Positions 19,301 through 27,496 are shown, counted from the first letter of the stretch. The stretch is 64,000 bases of DNA from Singulisphaera sp. GP187 (GCF_900129635.1 NZ_FSRB01000002.1:2694727-2758726); one strand, 5' to 3'. Notes: a model not told the origin generated them from the letters alone. Numbers and translations are program-made.

Positions 19301-21388
19301 TGTCTGAGGCAATAGCTTATCGCCGGGGCGGACGGCTTGCTGGCCCAGGAAGATGGTGCCATCCTCCAATGGGGTGGCCATCCGGTCGGCCGCGTGGAAG
19401 TGGTAGTAGAAATGGGAGGTGGCTTCATACTTCTGCGCCGGATTGCTGACCCAGAAGAAAAGGCCCTGATGCTTCTCGTCCCGATAGGCCACCGCCAGAT
19501 CGTCGCCGATTGCGATGATGGTGCCGAGTTCGCACTTCTTCGGCAGGCGCAGTTCATGCTCCTTGACCGTACCGTCGCCGCTGATGGCATAAGCACGCAC
19601 CTTGTCGGACACGACGATGCTCGGAAATGTTAAATGGAGATTTGAGCCAGAATAATCCCTCTGGGTCTTGATGTTGTGTTCAGCGACGACCTCCTCGAAG
19701 CTGAGGAGGCCGTATTCATCGAAGACGCCGGCTCGAAGTGTCCGTTGCAGCATGACCACGGGTTCGACGCCCCGGAGCCGTTCCGCAATATCCGGGAATA
19801 GCCGTAGCGTATCCGGCCAGAGAGTCGACTCGAGTCGCGCTTGCGCCATCTCGAAGCTGGCGAGTCCACTCTCCTCCAGGAAGGCGATAATTCTCGATGC
19901 GTGCCGGTGCCACAGCCCCTTGATCCCCGGGCGATCGCCCGCGGCCAGGGGGAACGCCCGCTGCTCGAGGCTGGATTGCCGATAACCACGCTCCATCGCA
20001 CCGCCGCGACAGGTCAGTGCCTGATCCAGCGCCTGGGATATTGCGGACTGGAAGCGTTCGTCCTTGGCGGACTCGATGATGTCCTGGTTACGGAACGGAT
20101 GGTCGGCGATCGCGGACAGCCAACCCGAGAACGTCACCGACGATTCCTGTGACGGATCCGCGACCTTGATCCCCAGGACGAGGCACGCTTCCAACACGTC
20201 GATGTCGATGTCCGTGGAGCGATATCGCTGGGCGATCGACAGCGCCAGCGGCACTCCCTCTTCCCGCAGTCGCGGCGCGAGCTTTCCGAGCATTAGCAAG
20301 GTGCGAGTCGGCGCCGGGACTTCATCGCGCACGACCCGGCCGAACCATTCTGCGATCGGTTCTCCCAGGGGTGGTGCTCCCCGATGCTCGTCTTCCCAGA
20401 GGTACTCGAAGACGCCCCACTCTTCGAGCAGTTCGAACCAAGGGCCGAGCTTACTTTCGCCGTAGAATCGTGGCTCGGGCCTGGTATGTCGCAAGAGTGC
20501 CACGGCGAAGGCCGGACTACGGGCCACGATCCGCTTGCAGTGGGCGCCGCACGTCTTCCAGAACTGGTGCGGCGGCCGGCCCATCGCGGGCGAGTCGATC
20601 ACCTCCTCCAGCCACTTCTCGAGTTCTGCGTCGCCCTCAAGTCCTGCCGCTTTCGCCAGCTTGATGAAGTCTTTGGGCATCGTCGCCCAGGGCGCCATGC
20701 CGCCTCGCGTCCGGCGAGTGCATAAGTCGCGGAAGATCGCGAACGCGTCTTGCGGCGAATAGTGGCTCTGCAAATCGTTGCCGTATTCGGACAGCGCGTT
20801 GCCCGAGAGGCAACCCGAGAGCACGAACTCCAGGACGACATCGCGACGGCGTGCGCGGTCGGCCTGAAGCGCATGGACCCGCTCGGCTTCCAACGATTTA
20901 GTGAGCGCCCGACCGGCGTAGGTCGGATTGCCGAGATCCTTGAACGCCCGGCCCGCCTCCTCCCAGAATGGTGGCAAGAAGTGGGCCGCGGAGCGACCGA
21001 GGTCTTTGGCCATCTCCGTGTAGGCATCCCAGGCGTGGCCCGGCTTCGACCGGGCCTGGCGGGCCGCGGCCTTCATGCGCTTGACCAGCTCCAGCGCAAA
21101 GTGGGCGTTGCCCGGGTCGTTGATCAGGGCCCAGGCGGCGAAGCCCAGGCTGCGGCGTTGCTGCACCGCGATCGACTTCGAGACCACCGGCGGCTCGAAA
21201 CCGAGGAATTCCATCGCCAGGTCTTCCGCCGCGCCCAGGCGATCCGAGGCCAGGCGAATCACCGGCCGCTCTCCCAGCGCCGGATGATGATAAGTCCGCG
21301 CGACGACCTGTTCGGTCGCGTCCGCGTCCACCCTCGTCTTGGAAAGGAGCAATCCGCCGGCATCAAGCTGGATCGTGGCCGTGCTCAT
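16325..21388 (-). CDS. Giant 1687-aa uncharacterised protein of the MoxR/VWA operon
   Basis: The ATG at 21388 overlaps the TGA of the previous gene. I do not recognise a catalytic motif. Residues 1-550 look like helical repeats (many LExxL and WxxL segments; conserved-looking PHQFWKTCGAHCKRI). Residues 600-1000 read as beta-rich with WD-like strands such as TFVSDK-type and GDNYWLWDPSGSVVVATL. The C-terminal third is alpha/beta and ends with a conserved-looking GRSHFLPGEWVELKAPWLP and a basic tail (RYEEVKRKAKSK). No signal peptide or membrane segment is visible. Very large proteins sit beside MoxR/VWA genes in other bacteria, usually unnamed. I infer a scaffold or effector subunit of the complex. 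Confidence 0.7.
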   Translation of the reverse strand: MSTATIQLDAGGLLLSKTRVDADATEQVVARTYHHPALGERPVIRLASDRLGAAEDLAMEFLGFEPPVVSKSIAVQQRRSLGFAAWALINDPGNAHFALELVKRMKAAARQARSKPGHAWDAYTEMAKDLGRSAAHFLPPFWEEAGRAFKDLGNPTYAGRALTKSLEAERVHALQADRARRRDVVLEFVLSGCLSGNALSEYGNDLQSHYSPQDAFAIFRDLCTRRTRGGMAPWATMPKDFIKLAKAAGLEGDAELEKWLEEVIDSPAMGRPPHQFWKTCGAHCKRIVARSPAFAVALLRHTRPEPRFYGESKLGPWFELLEEWGVFEYLWEDEHRGAPPLGEPIAEWFGRVVRDEVPAPTRTLLMLGKLAPRLREEGVPLALSIAQRYRSTDIDIDVLEACLVLGIKVADPSQESSVTFSGWLSAIADHPFRNQDIIESAKDERFQSAISQALDQALTCRGGAMERGYRQSSLEQRAFPLAAGDRPGIKGLWHRHASRIIAFLEESGLASFEMAQARLESTLWPDTLRLFPDIAERLRGVEPVVMLQRTLRAGVFDEYGLLSFEEVVAEHNIKTQRDYSGSNLHLTFPSIVVSDKVRAYAISGDGTVKEHELRLPKKCELGTIIAIGDDLAVAYRDEKHQGLFFWVSNPAQKYEATSHFYYHFHAADRMATPLEDGTIFLGQQAVRPGDKLLPQTQTYVHDGTRFWRMSHEYDQVARDYRWKIGEVDPRTGKQVRESIPPWFEETEGGTLEPGASELMQAPAGAEHSPLGMKDGMLGWKAVKRRDGSYFGIGIDGRRWDRPLRKQDGSYAVPVALLRQPATKEYLPVTTTGGRGDNYWLWDPSGSVVVATLENFDSAYAHGQVTVLPLLFWHLLKVRDEASSRQLRGISRDDCATLFNAASEDRARKKAPRAGGGKEPPENPLTSLLPAVKQVLPTAPERLVIGVARTIEQAEQRAAAFAALRDKASADATKETTSAAIVLNRKSDLAAAHWGLPAYRTYGADGSTSVSEHLQAAAEFLKGDSEPGHLPRTKYHWFSMLEKLPVRCWQTYWRTLAAKLSQKDGGETPWLEFLKLWHDLGIAALPGQFDILEGYPEGAKKRSWGGYDVEIEGGTSFAVKNGEDRFIVVENETYHQDQFPYQFLRYSTAKTPGTPPGYQIKKVRKIKAKHDPAESAAFIAAAESCTKPPLPSKQELDEAAESLAVAPAEIGLVWMGGLNIDSYEHNFLPAALRTELGWKAADANVGRQALRNLDPSLLEHLCETVVAEGCAAPFADDRGPVLRLLEAAWRAKMPKRLQLDAALQARLSTLGRSSRWQRVEHGELLAVAADPTKHPLLQPREIRIGVAKDRNSPSLELVTPKKEPLVEGDFLRSLVQLVALVLAETPAGHPSRAEMPALIKQVTKLLDHPGTLLQLREIHLYDDGSKKPLNPVEWLNKHVGKTKADAKAGTVGVDDGLIVAATLEGQNQALLAFRPAKLKDGGDLARLLGLVAIKIGEGYEVPHDTLPTRVVIKSPGFQKLAKAILAKAVPQGQWPQNPSHTALDVVQGIQEKHKLGEDAAGLYAQLLTLPDPTTAKVCAWNGWTAGRFKKAAVELVGRKLVLEASRARAGRSHFLPGEWVELKAPWLPIERWKLAHLVELDMDLPELCPGGGPLVLRPFEDLFAAAWQRVVAGDEPRYEEVKRKAKSK

Positions 21389-22317
21389 GCGTCACCTCCG
21401 ACCACTTCCTTCTCGACCTTGCGCTTTGCATAGATCCGCGAGGCCATCCGCACACCCTCGCTGAACGTCACGCGGCCCACCTCGGCGATCCGCAACGGCT
21501 TCTGGTCGCCCCCCACGAAGATCAGCTCTCCCGTGTACGTCTCCGACTCGGGGGAGTCGTCGCCGATCCAGTAACGAGCTTCCAGGGGAGTGGCGTCCTC
21601 CCAGATCTTGCTGCAGGCATAGCCGCCGCGCACCGGATAGCCGAGCTGACGGCAGGTCGAGCTCGCGAAGTTCAATTGCTCGAATCGGCCGCCGTTGAAA
21701 TCCATGACTCGGGACAGATCGGCTTGCTCCTTGGTGGCTGCGAACGTCGGGCGGAAGAGTTGTTCGATCGCCTGGGAGAATCCCAGATCCGCGGCGATCT
21801 CGCGCAGCTCGACCAGGCCGTCAATCAGGATGGGATGGGGGATCAGGAGCTGCGCGTCCGCGATCCACTGCGTCTCGCCGTCCCGATCGACCACGCCGAT
21901 TCCCTTTTTCGCGTCAATGTCGCGCAGGAGCCCCGTCCGCGTCGCGTCGCCCCTGCCCTGGGCATCGGCGGGCGTGACGACAAGGTTGCGGAGCATGTCG
22001 CTCCAGTCCGGATCGGGCCAGACCGCGCGCACGACATCGCAAGGCACCGGGAGCGACCGCAACATCCACAACTCGACGCGGCGCAGACACTCCGTCCGGT
22101 GGTCGGCCAGCCAATCGCAGAGCGCCTGAAGCTGATCGGCCAATTCGGACTCTTTGAGCTCCTTCGGGACCGAGGCCAGCTTATTGCCCGCGGGATTGCG
22201 GCACACCAACTTGCCGGCCTTGATCCCGAGGGCATAGTTCTTGCCCACGTCGATCCAGGGCATTTCCTCGGTTCCGGATCCGCCTGGCTGTTTCGCTGGT
22301 GGGGCGCCCATGGTCAT
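21385..22317 (-). CDS. DUF4132-like protein (MolR/YehI-type C-terminal domain), first gene of the operon
   Basis: About 310 aa. Several in-frame starts exist (GTG 22341, ATG 22329, ATG 22317, ATG 22311); ATG 22317 has GGAG 7 bases upstream, so I choose it. The central and C-terminal part resembles the DUF4132 region of E. coli YehI/MolR: QWIADAQLLIPHPILIDG, then LGFSQAIEQLFRPTF and RGGYACSKIW, ending in EVGRVTFSEGVRMASRIY. In YehI the domain sits at the end of a 1200-aa protein; here it is a small stand-alone protein. Function is unknown. As the first gene it sits next to the likely operon promoter. Confidence 0.65.
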   Translation of the reverse strand: MTMGAPPAKQPGGSGTEEMPWIDVGKNYALGIKAGKLVCRNPAGNKLASVPKELKESELADQLQALCDWLADHRTECLRRVELWMLRSLPVPCDVVRAVWPDPDWSDMLRNLVVTPADAQGRGDATRTGLLRDIDAKKGIGVVDRDGETQWIADAQLLIPHPILIDGLVELREIAADLGFSQAIEQLFRPTFAATKEQADLSRVMDFNGGRFEQLNFASSTCRQLGYPVRGGYACSKIWEDATPLEARYWIGDDSPESETYTGELIFVGGDQKPLRIAEVGRVTFSEGVRMASRIYAKRKVEKEVVGGDA

Positions 22318-23046
22318 GACTGACTCCATGTGATGCTTCACAAGTCTTGAAAAGGCACACGACTTCGAGGCGAGTGGTGCACCGATGAACCAGGTTTCCT
22401 TGACCGGGAGGGAGGTTTGGCTGATCGACTACCCTCCGGAGGCCCGATTGCACGGGCGATTCTATCAGGAGTCACCGACCCAGGCATTGAGTTTTTGCGA
22501 TTGCGGTGGATTCGAGTCCGCGCCCCCCAATTCTACACTCGAGTGGGAACCTCGGCCCTTGACGGTCCCTCCTCTGGATCCGCAAAATTCAGTTATTAAA
22601 AACACTACAGCGACACATTACAATTATAATTCTTTATCTATCAGACAAGCATCTGTTCACAGACTGAGGGTGGCAACAGCATCGCGAGTTCGAGGCCAGG
22701 GCCGCGCCCCTCGTCTGCGGCAGAATGGCTGGCCTGCGAGGCGAAATCACCCAACTTGAGACGACGAGATGAATCGGGAAGAATCCGCAATCATCGCGGC
22801 GCCACCAAAGTCGATGGCTGCCGCGGCCGATCCGACCGAGGCAGCCTCGCTTGAAGTGGACTGTCGCTTCGAGAGCGCCCGGGTTAGCGACTCAAAGCAC
22901 CAGCGATTAATCTCTGATTCATCGTTCACGCGAGGCGCACGAAGGAATACATCCGGTCCGTTCGGCCCCCCGTTGTCTCCGCATTGAACGCTCATTTTCT
23001 TGACCAAGACCCGGGACACGCCCAGGTAGAACGGCTTGGTGGCGAA
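22318..23046. other. Upstream region of the operon with an AT-rich block; no gene recognised
   Basis: This stretch separates the operon from IS66 debris. Bases 22585-22645 are strikingly AT-rich for this genome. Within it a perfect TATAAT lies on the minus strand at 22628-22623, with TTGTCT about 14 bases further upstream, a short spacing. I take it as a possible promoter for the operon with a leader of about 300 bases. No coding capacity of note was seen in 22660-23046. Confidence 0.35.
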
Positions 23047-23349
23047 CTAGGGATCGTCGTCCAGCCGGCTCATCCGCGCGCTCCTCCCGGAAGAGTTCAT
23101 CGCGCTGTTCCGAGTCGGCTGCCGCGCCGCCTTCCGTCGCGACTCATCGAGTTGATGCTCCAGCACGAACTCAGGGTGGCTCGCCGCCCAACGGTCCGGC
23201 AGGAACGCCTCCAGGTCGGTCTCGCACGGGCTCAGTCGCAGGAGCACCTCACGAACATAGGCCCACAGCTCCAGGCGATGACGCTTCGCTCCCGCCAGGA
23301 TCGTGAACAGTGCCGCCGCACGAGGGCCTGCTGGAACTCCTCGGTCAGA
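23047..23349 (-). pseudogene. IS66-family transposase, C-terminal remnant
   Basis: The frame ending at TAG 23049-23047 encodes about 100 residues with no start codon at a sensible place and an in-frame TGA just upstream (23352-23350). The segment (S)DRGVPAGPRAAALFTILA then AKRHRLELWAYVREVLLRL and FLPDRWAA matches the end of IS66 TnpC proteins (GxDRxGRTAAxL, then AKxxxxxxxxYLRDVLxRL and LLPDRW). The rest of the element is missing, so this is a decayed fragment. Confidence 0.6.
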
Positions 23350-23409
23350 TCAGGTTAAATTAACATGGCGACGGATATTCCCATGCTTCCGATCGGACCT
23401 TGAACGAGA

Positions 23410-24483
23410 GTGCGGCCCGTGCAACGTCCACTCGAAAAACGCCGGTTTGGTCTGCGTCCCCTCTACCAATGCGGGCTGGCCGGGGTCTTGCTCTTCCTGG
23501 CAGTCAGCATGGTCCGTAGCTATTTCCGCCCCCCCGCCCCTCCGCCATTCACGCCGAGCAAGCCGACTCCACCGGTGCGGACGATCGCCGTCCAGATCAC
23601 CGAAGGCCAGCCCATGACCATCAACCCGACCGAGTTGTCGCGTGCCGGCGAAGAGCGATCCGACAACGTGCTGGGGATGCGTCTCTGCTGGTGTCCTTCG
23701 GGGAGGTTCTTCATGGGAGGTGGGCCGAAGGGGCCTTCCGGGAGATACCTGGGCGGCGAACCATTCCCCGTGGTCATCGGTCGCGGGTTCTGGATCGGGA
23801 AGTTCGAAGTGACACAGGATGAGTGGCAGCAGGTCATGGGCAAGACGCTCCCGCAGCAGCGAGCCATGGACCCGCGGCAGCCCCGCCCCCTGGGCGACAA
23901 CAGCCGTCGCGACCACGCCGGGATGGGTCAAGATCATCCCATCTACTTCACGAGCTATCGCGAGGCGGAGGAGTTCTGTTACCGGCTCAGCGAGATCGAA
24001 CGGGACGCGGGCCGGCTCGAGCCCGGTTGGGTCTACCGGCTGCCGACCGAGGCGGAATGGGAGTTCGCCTGCCGCGCCGGGACGACGACCGCCACGGCGT
24101 TCGGCGACGAGCTCGGGAGCGCCCGGGCGAATTTCGACGGGACCGCCCCCCTCAACCACGCGCCTGCCGGCCCTTTCCTCCGCATGACGAAGCCCGTCGG
24201 CAGCTATCCCGCGAACGCGTGGGGCATCCACGACATGCACGGCAACGTCTGGGAGTGGTGCCGCAAGATCGATCGACCGGGGCTCGCCCGCAGACCCTTG
24301 GCTGCCATCAAGAAGTCGACCCCGGAGCAGTCAATCCGCGGCGGTTGCTGGTATGAACCGGGCCACCAGTGCCTGTCGACGACGCGCCTTCCGTTGCAGG
24401 TCAACGGCCGCGGCTCGGGCCTGGGCTTCCGCGTGGCGCTGGTCTCCACTGAGCTCTGGAAAGAGGCGGATCATTCGCGGTGA
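23410..24483 (+). CDS. Membrane-anchored FGE-sulfatase-fold (SUMF1/PvdO-like) protein
   Basis: A 357-aa protein with probable GTG start at 23410. Residues 12-40 are one hydrophobic segment (LYQCGLAGVLLFLAVSM) followed by a Pro-rich linker (RPPAPPPFTPSKPTPP), so the domain lies outside the cytosolic membrane. The FGE fold is clear: FFMGGGPKG, FWIGKFEVTQDEWQQVMG, YRLPTEAEWEFACRAG, DMHGNVWEWC, IRGGCW and GLGFRVAL. True formylglycine-generating enzymes have a C-x4-C pair after RGGS; here the cysteines are spaced differently (GGCWYEPGHQC), so formylglycine formation is doubtful. Planctomycetes carry many such proteins, largely of unknown role. It is followed by the end of the convergent mutase module. 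Confidence 0.8.
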   Translation: MRPVQRPLEKRRFGLRPLYQCGLAGVLLFLAVSMVRSYFRPPAPPPFTPSKPTPPVRTIAVQITEGQPMTINPTELSRAGEERSDNVLGMRLCWCPSGRFFMGGGPKGPSGRYLGGEPFPVVIGRGFWIGKFEVTQDEWQQVMGKTLPQQRAMDPRQPRPLGDNSRRDHAGMGQDHPIYFTSYREAEEFCYRLSEIERDAGRLEPGWVYRLPTEAEWEFACRAGTTTATAFGDELGSARANFDGTAPLNHAPAGPFLRMTKPVGSYPANAWGIHDMHGNVWEWCRKIDRPGLARRPLAAIKKSTPEQSIRGGCWYEPGHQCLSTTRLPLQVNGRGSGLGFRVALVSTELWKEADHSR

Positions 24484-24591
24484 CTTGGCGAGCGGCCGTC
24501 GAGCACGTCCGGCCGTCGCGGGGAATTCGCCGGCCGGAAGGCATCCTCCATGCTCCGCGAACGCCTGCGCGAACTCCGCGGAGCGCGCCCT

Positions 24592-25812
24592 TCACGGCGC
24601 CACGACACGCGGCCGACCTGGGCACTCGTCGACGGCCGCCCAAAGTGCTTCCACCCCCGTCTCCCTGGCCGAGCTGACGCGCACGACCGGGACCGACCGA
24701 CAGCCGGGCATGTTGAGTCGCTCGCGGAGCTGCGACTCGACGCGCTCCGCGCCCGAGAGATCGGCCTTGTGGACCACCACGATGTCGGCGATTTCGAGCA
24801 GGCCGGCCTTCTCCCATTGCAGTTCGTCGCCGGTCTCCGGTTGGACCAGGACAATGACGACATCGGCCACATCACGGACAGCCGTGTCCCCTTGCCCGGC
24901 ACCGACTGTCTCCACGATGACAGTGTCGAATCCGAAGCGGCCGAACAGCCCGATCATGAGTTCAACGTTCGGCGCGACCCCCGAACGACCGCCCGGCGTG
25001 GCCAAGCTTCGGATGAACACCGCATCGTCGGCTGGCCGATTCGGCATCCGGATGCGATCGCCGAGCAGCGCTCCGCCGGTGAGCGGACTCTGCGGATCGC
25101 ACGCCAGGACCGCGACCGACCGCTGCGACCGCCGGATCACCTCGATAAGCTTCCCAATCAGCGTGCTCTTTCCTACGCCGCCGCTGCCCGTGACGGCAAT
25201 CACCTGCGGCTGACCGCGCGCTCGGTCCGCGGCCTCGCCTTCTTTCTCCCCGCTCCCCGTCGCGAAGCAGGGCTGGGGGTGATCGCTCGCGGTGGGCCCC
25301 GCAAACCCGCCGCGGTTCGTCTGCGCGCCTTCCCCTCGCGCCGCCTGCGTGAGCAATCGGCTCAACGCCCGCCGATCGCACCACAGGGATCGCGCGAGGA
25401 GTTGTTCATGGCCTCCCGCGTCCTGCTCGCGGAGGAATGCTGCGATCTCGTGGATCACGGTGCCCGGACCAAACACCCGCCCCACGCCAAGCTGAAGCAG
25501 TTTCGGCACATCCGCTTCCGGAATGATCCCACCCACCAGCAGGCCGACGTCCCCCAGCCCGGCCTGCCCCATCATCGTCAACACACGCGGCACCAGCGTC
25601 ATGTGCGCCCCGCTCAGGAGGCTCAAGCCTAACCAAGCCGCATCCTCATCAACCACCGCGCGCACGACCGCTTCGGGCGACTGCCAGAGCCCCGCGTAGA
25701 TCACATGAAACCCCTCATCGCGCAGCCCTCGCGCCACGACTTTGATGCCGCGATCGTGGCCATCGAGGCCGACCTTGGCGAGGACGATACGCGCCGGCGT
25801 CGTCATGCCCAT
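24592..25812 (-). CDS. B12-binding domain fused to MeaB/ArgK-type GTPase
   Basis: A 406-aa fusion. Residues 1-135 are a cobalamin-binding domain like the C-terminal part of methylmalonyl-CoA mutase: LAKVGLDGHDRGIKVVA (with the D-x-H-x-x-G signature whose His ligates cobalt), then GLSLLSGAHMTLVP and LLVGGIIPEADV, and the base-handling GRVFGPGTVI. After a linker of about 70 residues comes a MeaB GTPase with Walker A GSGGVGKST (about residue 214), LACDPQSPLTGGALLGDR, the switch Asp/Glu in FDTVIVETVGAGQGD and the base-specificity VHKADL (NKxD variant). MeaB gates and repairs B12 loading of mutases. The catalytic mutase gene lies 28 bases upstream, so the three domains of an IcmF-like enzyme are here split over two genes. 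Confidence 0.9.
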   Translation of the reverse strand: MGMTTPARIVLAKVGLDGHDRGIKVVARGLRDEGFHVIYAGLWQSPEAVVRAVVDEDAAWLGLSLLSGAHMTLVPRVLTMMGQAGLGDVGLLVGGIIPEADVPKLLQLGVGRVFGPGTVIHEIAAFLREQDAGGHEQLLARSLWCDRRALSRLLTQAARGEGAQTNRGGFAGPTASDHPQPCFATGSGEKEGEAADRARGQPQVIAVTGSGGVGKSTLIGKLIEVIRRSQRSVAVLACDPQSPLTGGALLGDRIRMPNRPADDAVFIRSLATPGGRSGVAPNVELMIGLFGRFGFDTVIVETVGAGQGDTAVRDVADVVIVLVQPETGDELQWEKAGLLEIADIVVVHKADLSGAERVESQLRERLNMPGCRSVPVVRVSSARETGVEALWAAVDECPGRPRVVAP

Positions 25813-25840
25813 TGATGATTCCCCGCTCCCCGGAGGGCCC

Positions 25841-27496
25841 TCACGCGCCCTTCGGTTCGTACCGACCGAAAACGTCCGCCAAGGCGTCCATCATCTCTCC
25901 GACGCTGGCGCGGGCATGGGCGGCCTGGAGTAAGGGCCCGACCAGGTTTTGGCCCATGGCGGCCGCGCGACGAACTTCGTCCAGACATCGCCGCAGTTCG
26001 CCGGCTTCGACCCGGCCCCGAGTCGCTCGCAGCGTGGCGATCTGGTCGCTCTCCACCCGGTTGTCCACGGTGAGGGTCTCCATGGGCTTCTCTTCCGCCT
26101 CGACGAACGCATTCAGGCCCACGATCAGCTTCCGTTTCGCGTCCACCTCCCGTTGATAAGCGAACGCGGCATCGGCAATCTCGCGGCGGAAGAAGCCGGC
26201 TTCGATGGCGGAGATCATGCCGCCGACGGATGCGATGCGGTCAAAGTAACCCCGGGCGTCGTGTTGCATCGTGCGCGTGAGGGCTTCGACAAGGTCGCTG
26301 CCCCCGAGCGGGTCCGCGGTATGGGTGACCCCGGTTTCGTAGGCCAGGACCTGCTGGGTTCGCAAGGCCAGCGTGACGGCGTGTTCCGACGGCAGGGCCA
26401 GCGTCTCGTCCATGCTGTTGGTGTGTAACGACTGGCAGCCGCCGAGCACTGCGGCGAGCGCCTGGTACGCGACGCGGACCAGGTTCAGTTCCGGCTGTTG
26501 CGCCTGGAGCGAGCAGCCGGCGGTCTGGGCGTGGAACCGGAGTTTCCAGGACGCCTCGTCGGTCGCGCCGTAGCGATGGCGCATCGCCTCGGCCCAGAGC
26601 CCGCGGGCGGCGCGGTACTTGGCCACCTCCTCGAACAGGTCATTGTGCGCGTTGAAGAAGAACGACAGCCGCGGGGCGAAGGCGTCCACGGCCAGGCCGC
26701 GGGCCAGGCATTGCTCGACGTAGTGGTACCCGTCGGCCAGCGTGAAGGCCAACTCCTGGGCGGCGGTCGAACCCGCTTCCCGGATGTGGTAGCCGGAGAT
26801 CGACACCGGGTTCCACTGCGGCACGTGCCCGGAACAGAACTCGATCACGTCGCACACCAACCGCACGCTCGGCTCCGGCGGGAACACGAACTCGTTCTGG
26901 GCATGGAACTCCTTGAGGATGTCATTCTGGATCGTCCCGCGGAGCTTTCGGGAGTCGAAGCCTCGTTCCTGAGCGGCGGCCAGGTAGAACGCCATGAGGA
27001 CGATCGCCGGCGCGTTGATCGTCATCGACACCGAGGTCGATTCCAGGTCGATGCCGTCGAAGAGCACCATCATGTCGTCAAGCGTGTCCACCGCGACGCC
27101 GAGCCGACCGACTTCACCCGCCGCGCGCGGGTGGTCGCTATCGAGGCCCATGAGCGTGGGCAGGTCGAACGCGGTCGAGAGCCCGGTCTGCCCCTTTCCC
27201 AGGAGGAACTTGAACCGCTCGTTCGTCTGTCGGGCCGTACCAAACCCGGCGAACTGCCGCATCGTCCAGAGTCGCCCGCGGTACATGCTTGCGTGGATGC
27301 CGCGCGTGAACGGGTACTGGCCGGGAGATCGGTCGTCAGACGCGCCGCCGCGGCCGTTCCGATCGTTCGGAGGATCCCGTGGTTCGATCGGCCGACTACT
27401 CACCGTCGGGGGCGGCAGCTCGCGGCCCGGCGACTTGGCCGGCCCTTCTGCCCGGCGTTCCGACTCCGCGCGATCGGTCCTCAGCGACCGGCTCAT
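25841..27496 (-). CDS. B12-dependent acyl-CoA mutase, catalytic (large) subunit without B12 domain
   Basis: A 551-aa protein with start ATG 27496 (AGGA 9 bases upstream). After a variable N-terminus of about 65 residues it follows the methylmalonyl-CoA mutase TIM barrel: MYRGRLWTMRQFAGFGTA, KGQTGLSTAFDLPTLMG, GTIQNDILKEFHAQNEF, FHAQTAGCSL and LGGCQSLHTNSMDETLAL. It ends with VGEMMDALADVFGRYEPK, exactly where mutases continue into the B12 domain, which is supplied by the next gene. The substrate-contacting Arg of methylmalonyl-CoA mutase (in KEFMVRNTY) is Gln here (KEFHAQNEF), as in isobutyryl- or hydroxyisobutyryl-CoA mutases, while the MY tyrosine is kept. The substrate may therefore not be methylmalonyl-CoA. 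Confidence 0.88.
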   Translation of the reverse strand: MSRSLRTDRAESERRAEGPAKSPGRELPPPTVSSRPIEPRDPPNDRNGRGGASDDRSPGQYPFTRGIHASMYRGRLWTMRQFAGFGTARQTNERFKFLLGKGQTGLSTAFDLPTLMGLDSDHPRAAGEVGRLGVAVDTLDDMMVLFDGIDLESTSVSMTINAPAIVLMAFYLAAAQERGFDSRKLRGTIQNDILKEFHAQNEFVFPPEPSVRLVCDVIEFCSGHVPQWNPVSISGYHIREAGSTAAQELAFTLADGYHYVEQCLARGLAVDAFAPRLSFFFNAHNDLFEEVAKYRAARGLWAEAMRHRYGATDEASWKLRFHAQTAGCSLQAQQPELNLVRVAYQALAAVLGGCQSLHTNSMDETLALPSEHAVTLALRTQQVLAYETGVTHTADPLGGSDLVEALTRTMQHDARGYFDRIASVGGMISAIEAGFFRREIADAAFAYQREVDAKRKLIVGLNAFVEAEEKPMETLTVDNRVESDQIATLRATRGRVEAGELRRCLDEVRRAAAMGQNLVGPLLQAAHARASVGEMMDALADVFGRYEPKGA

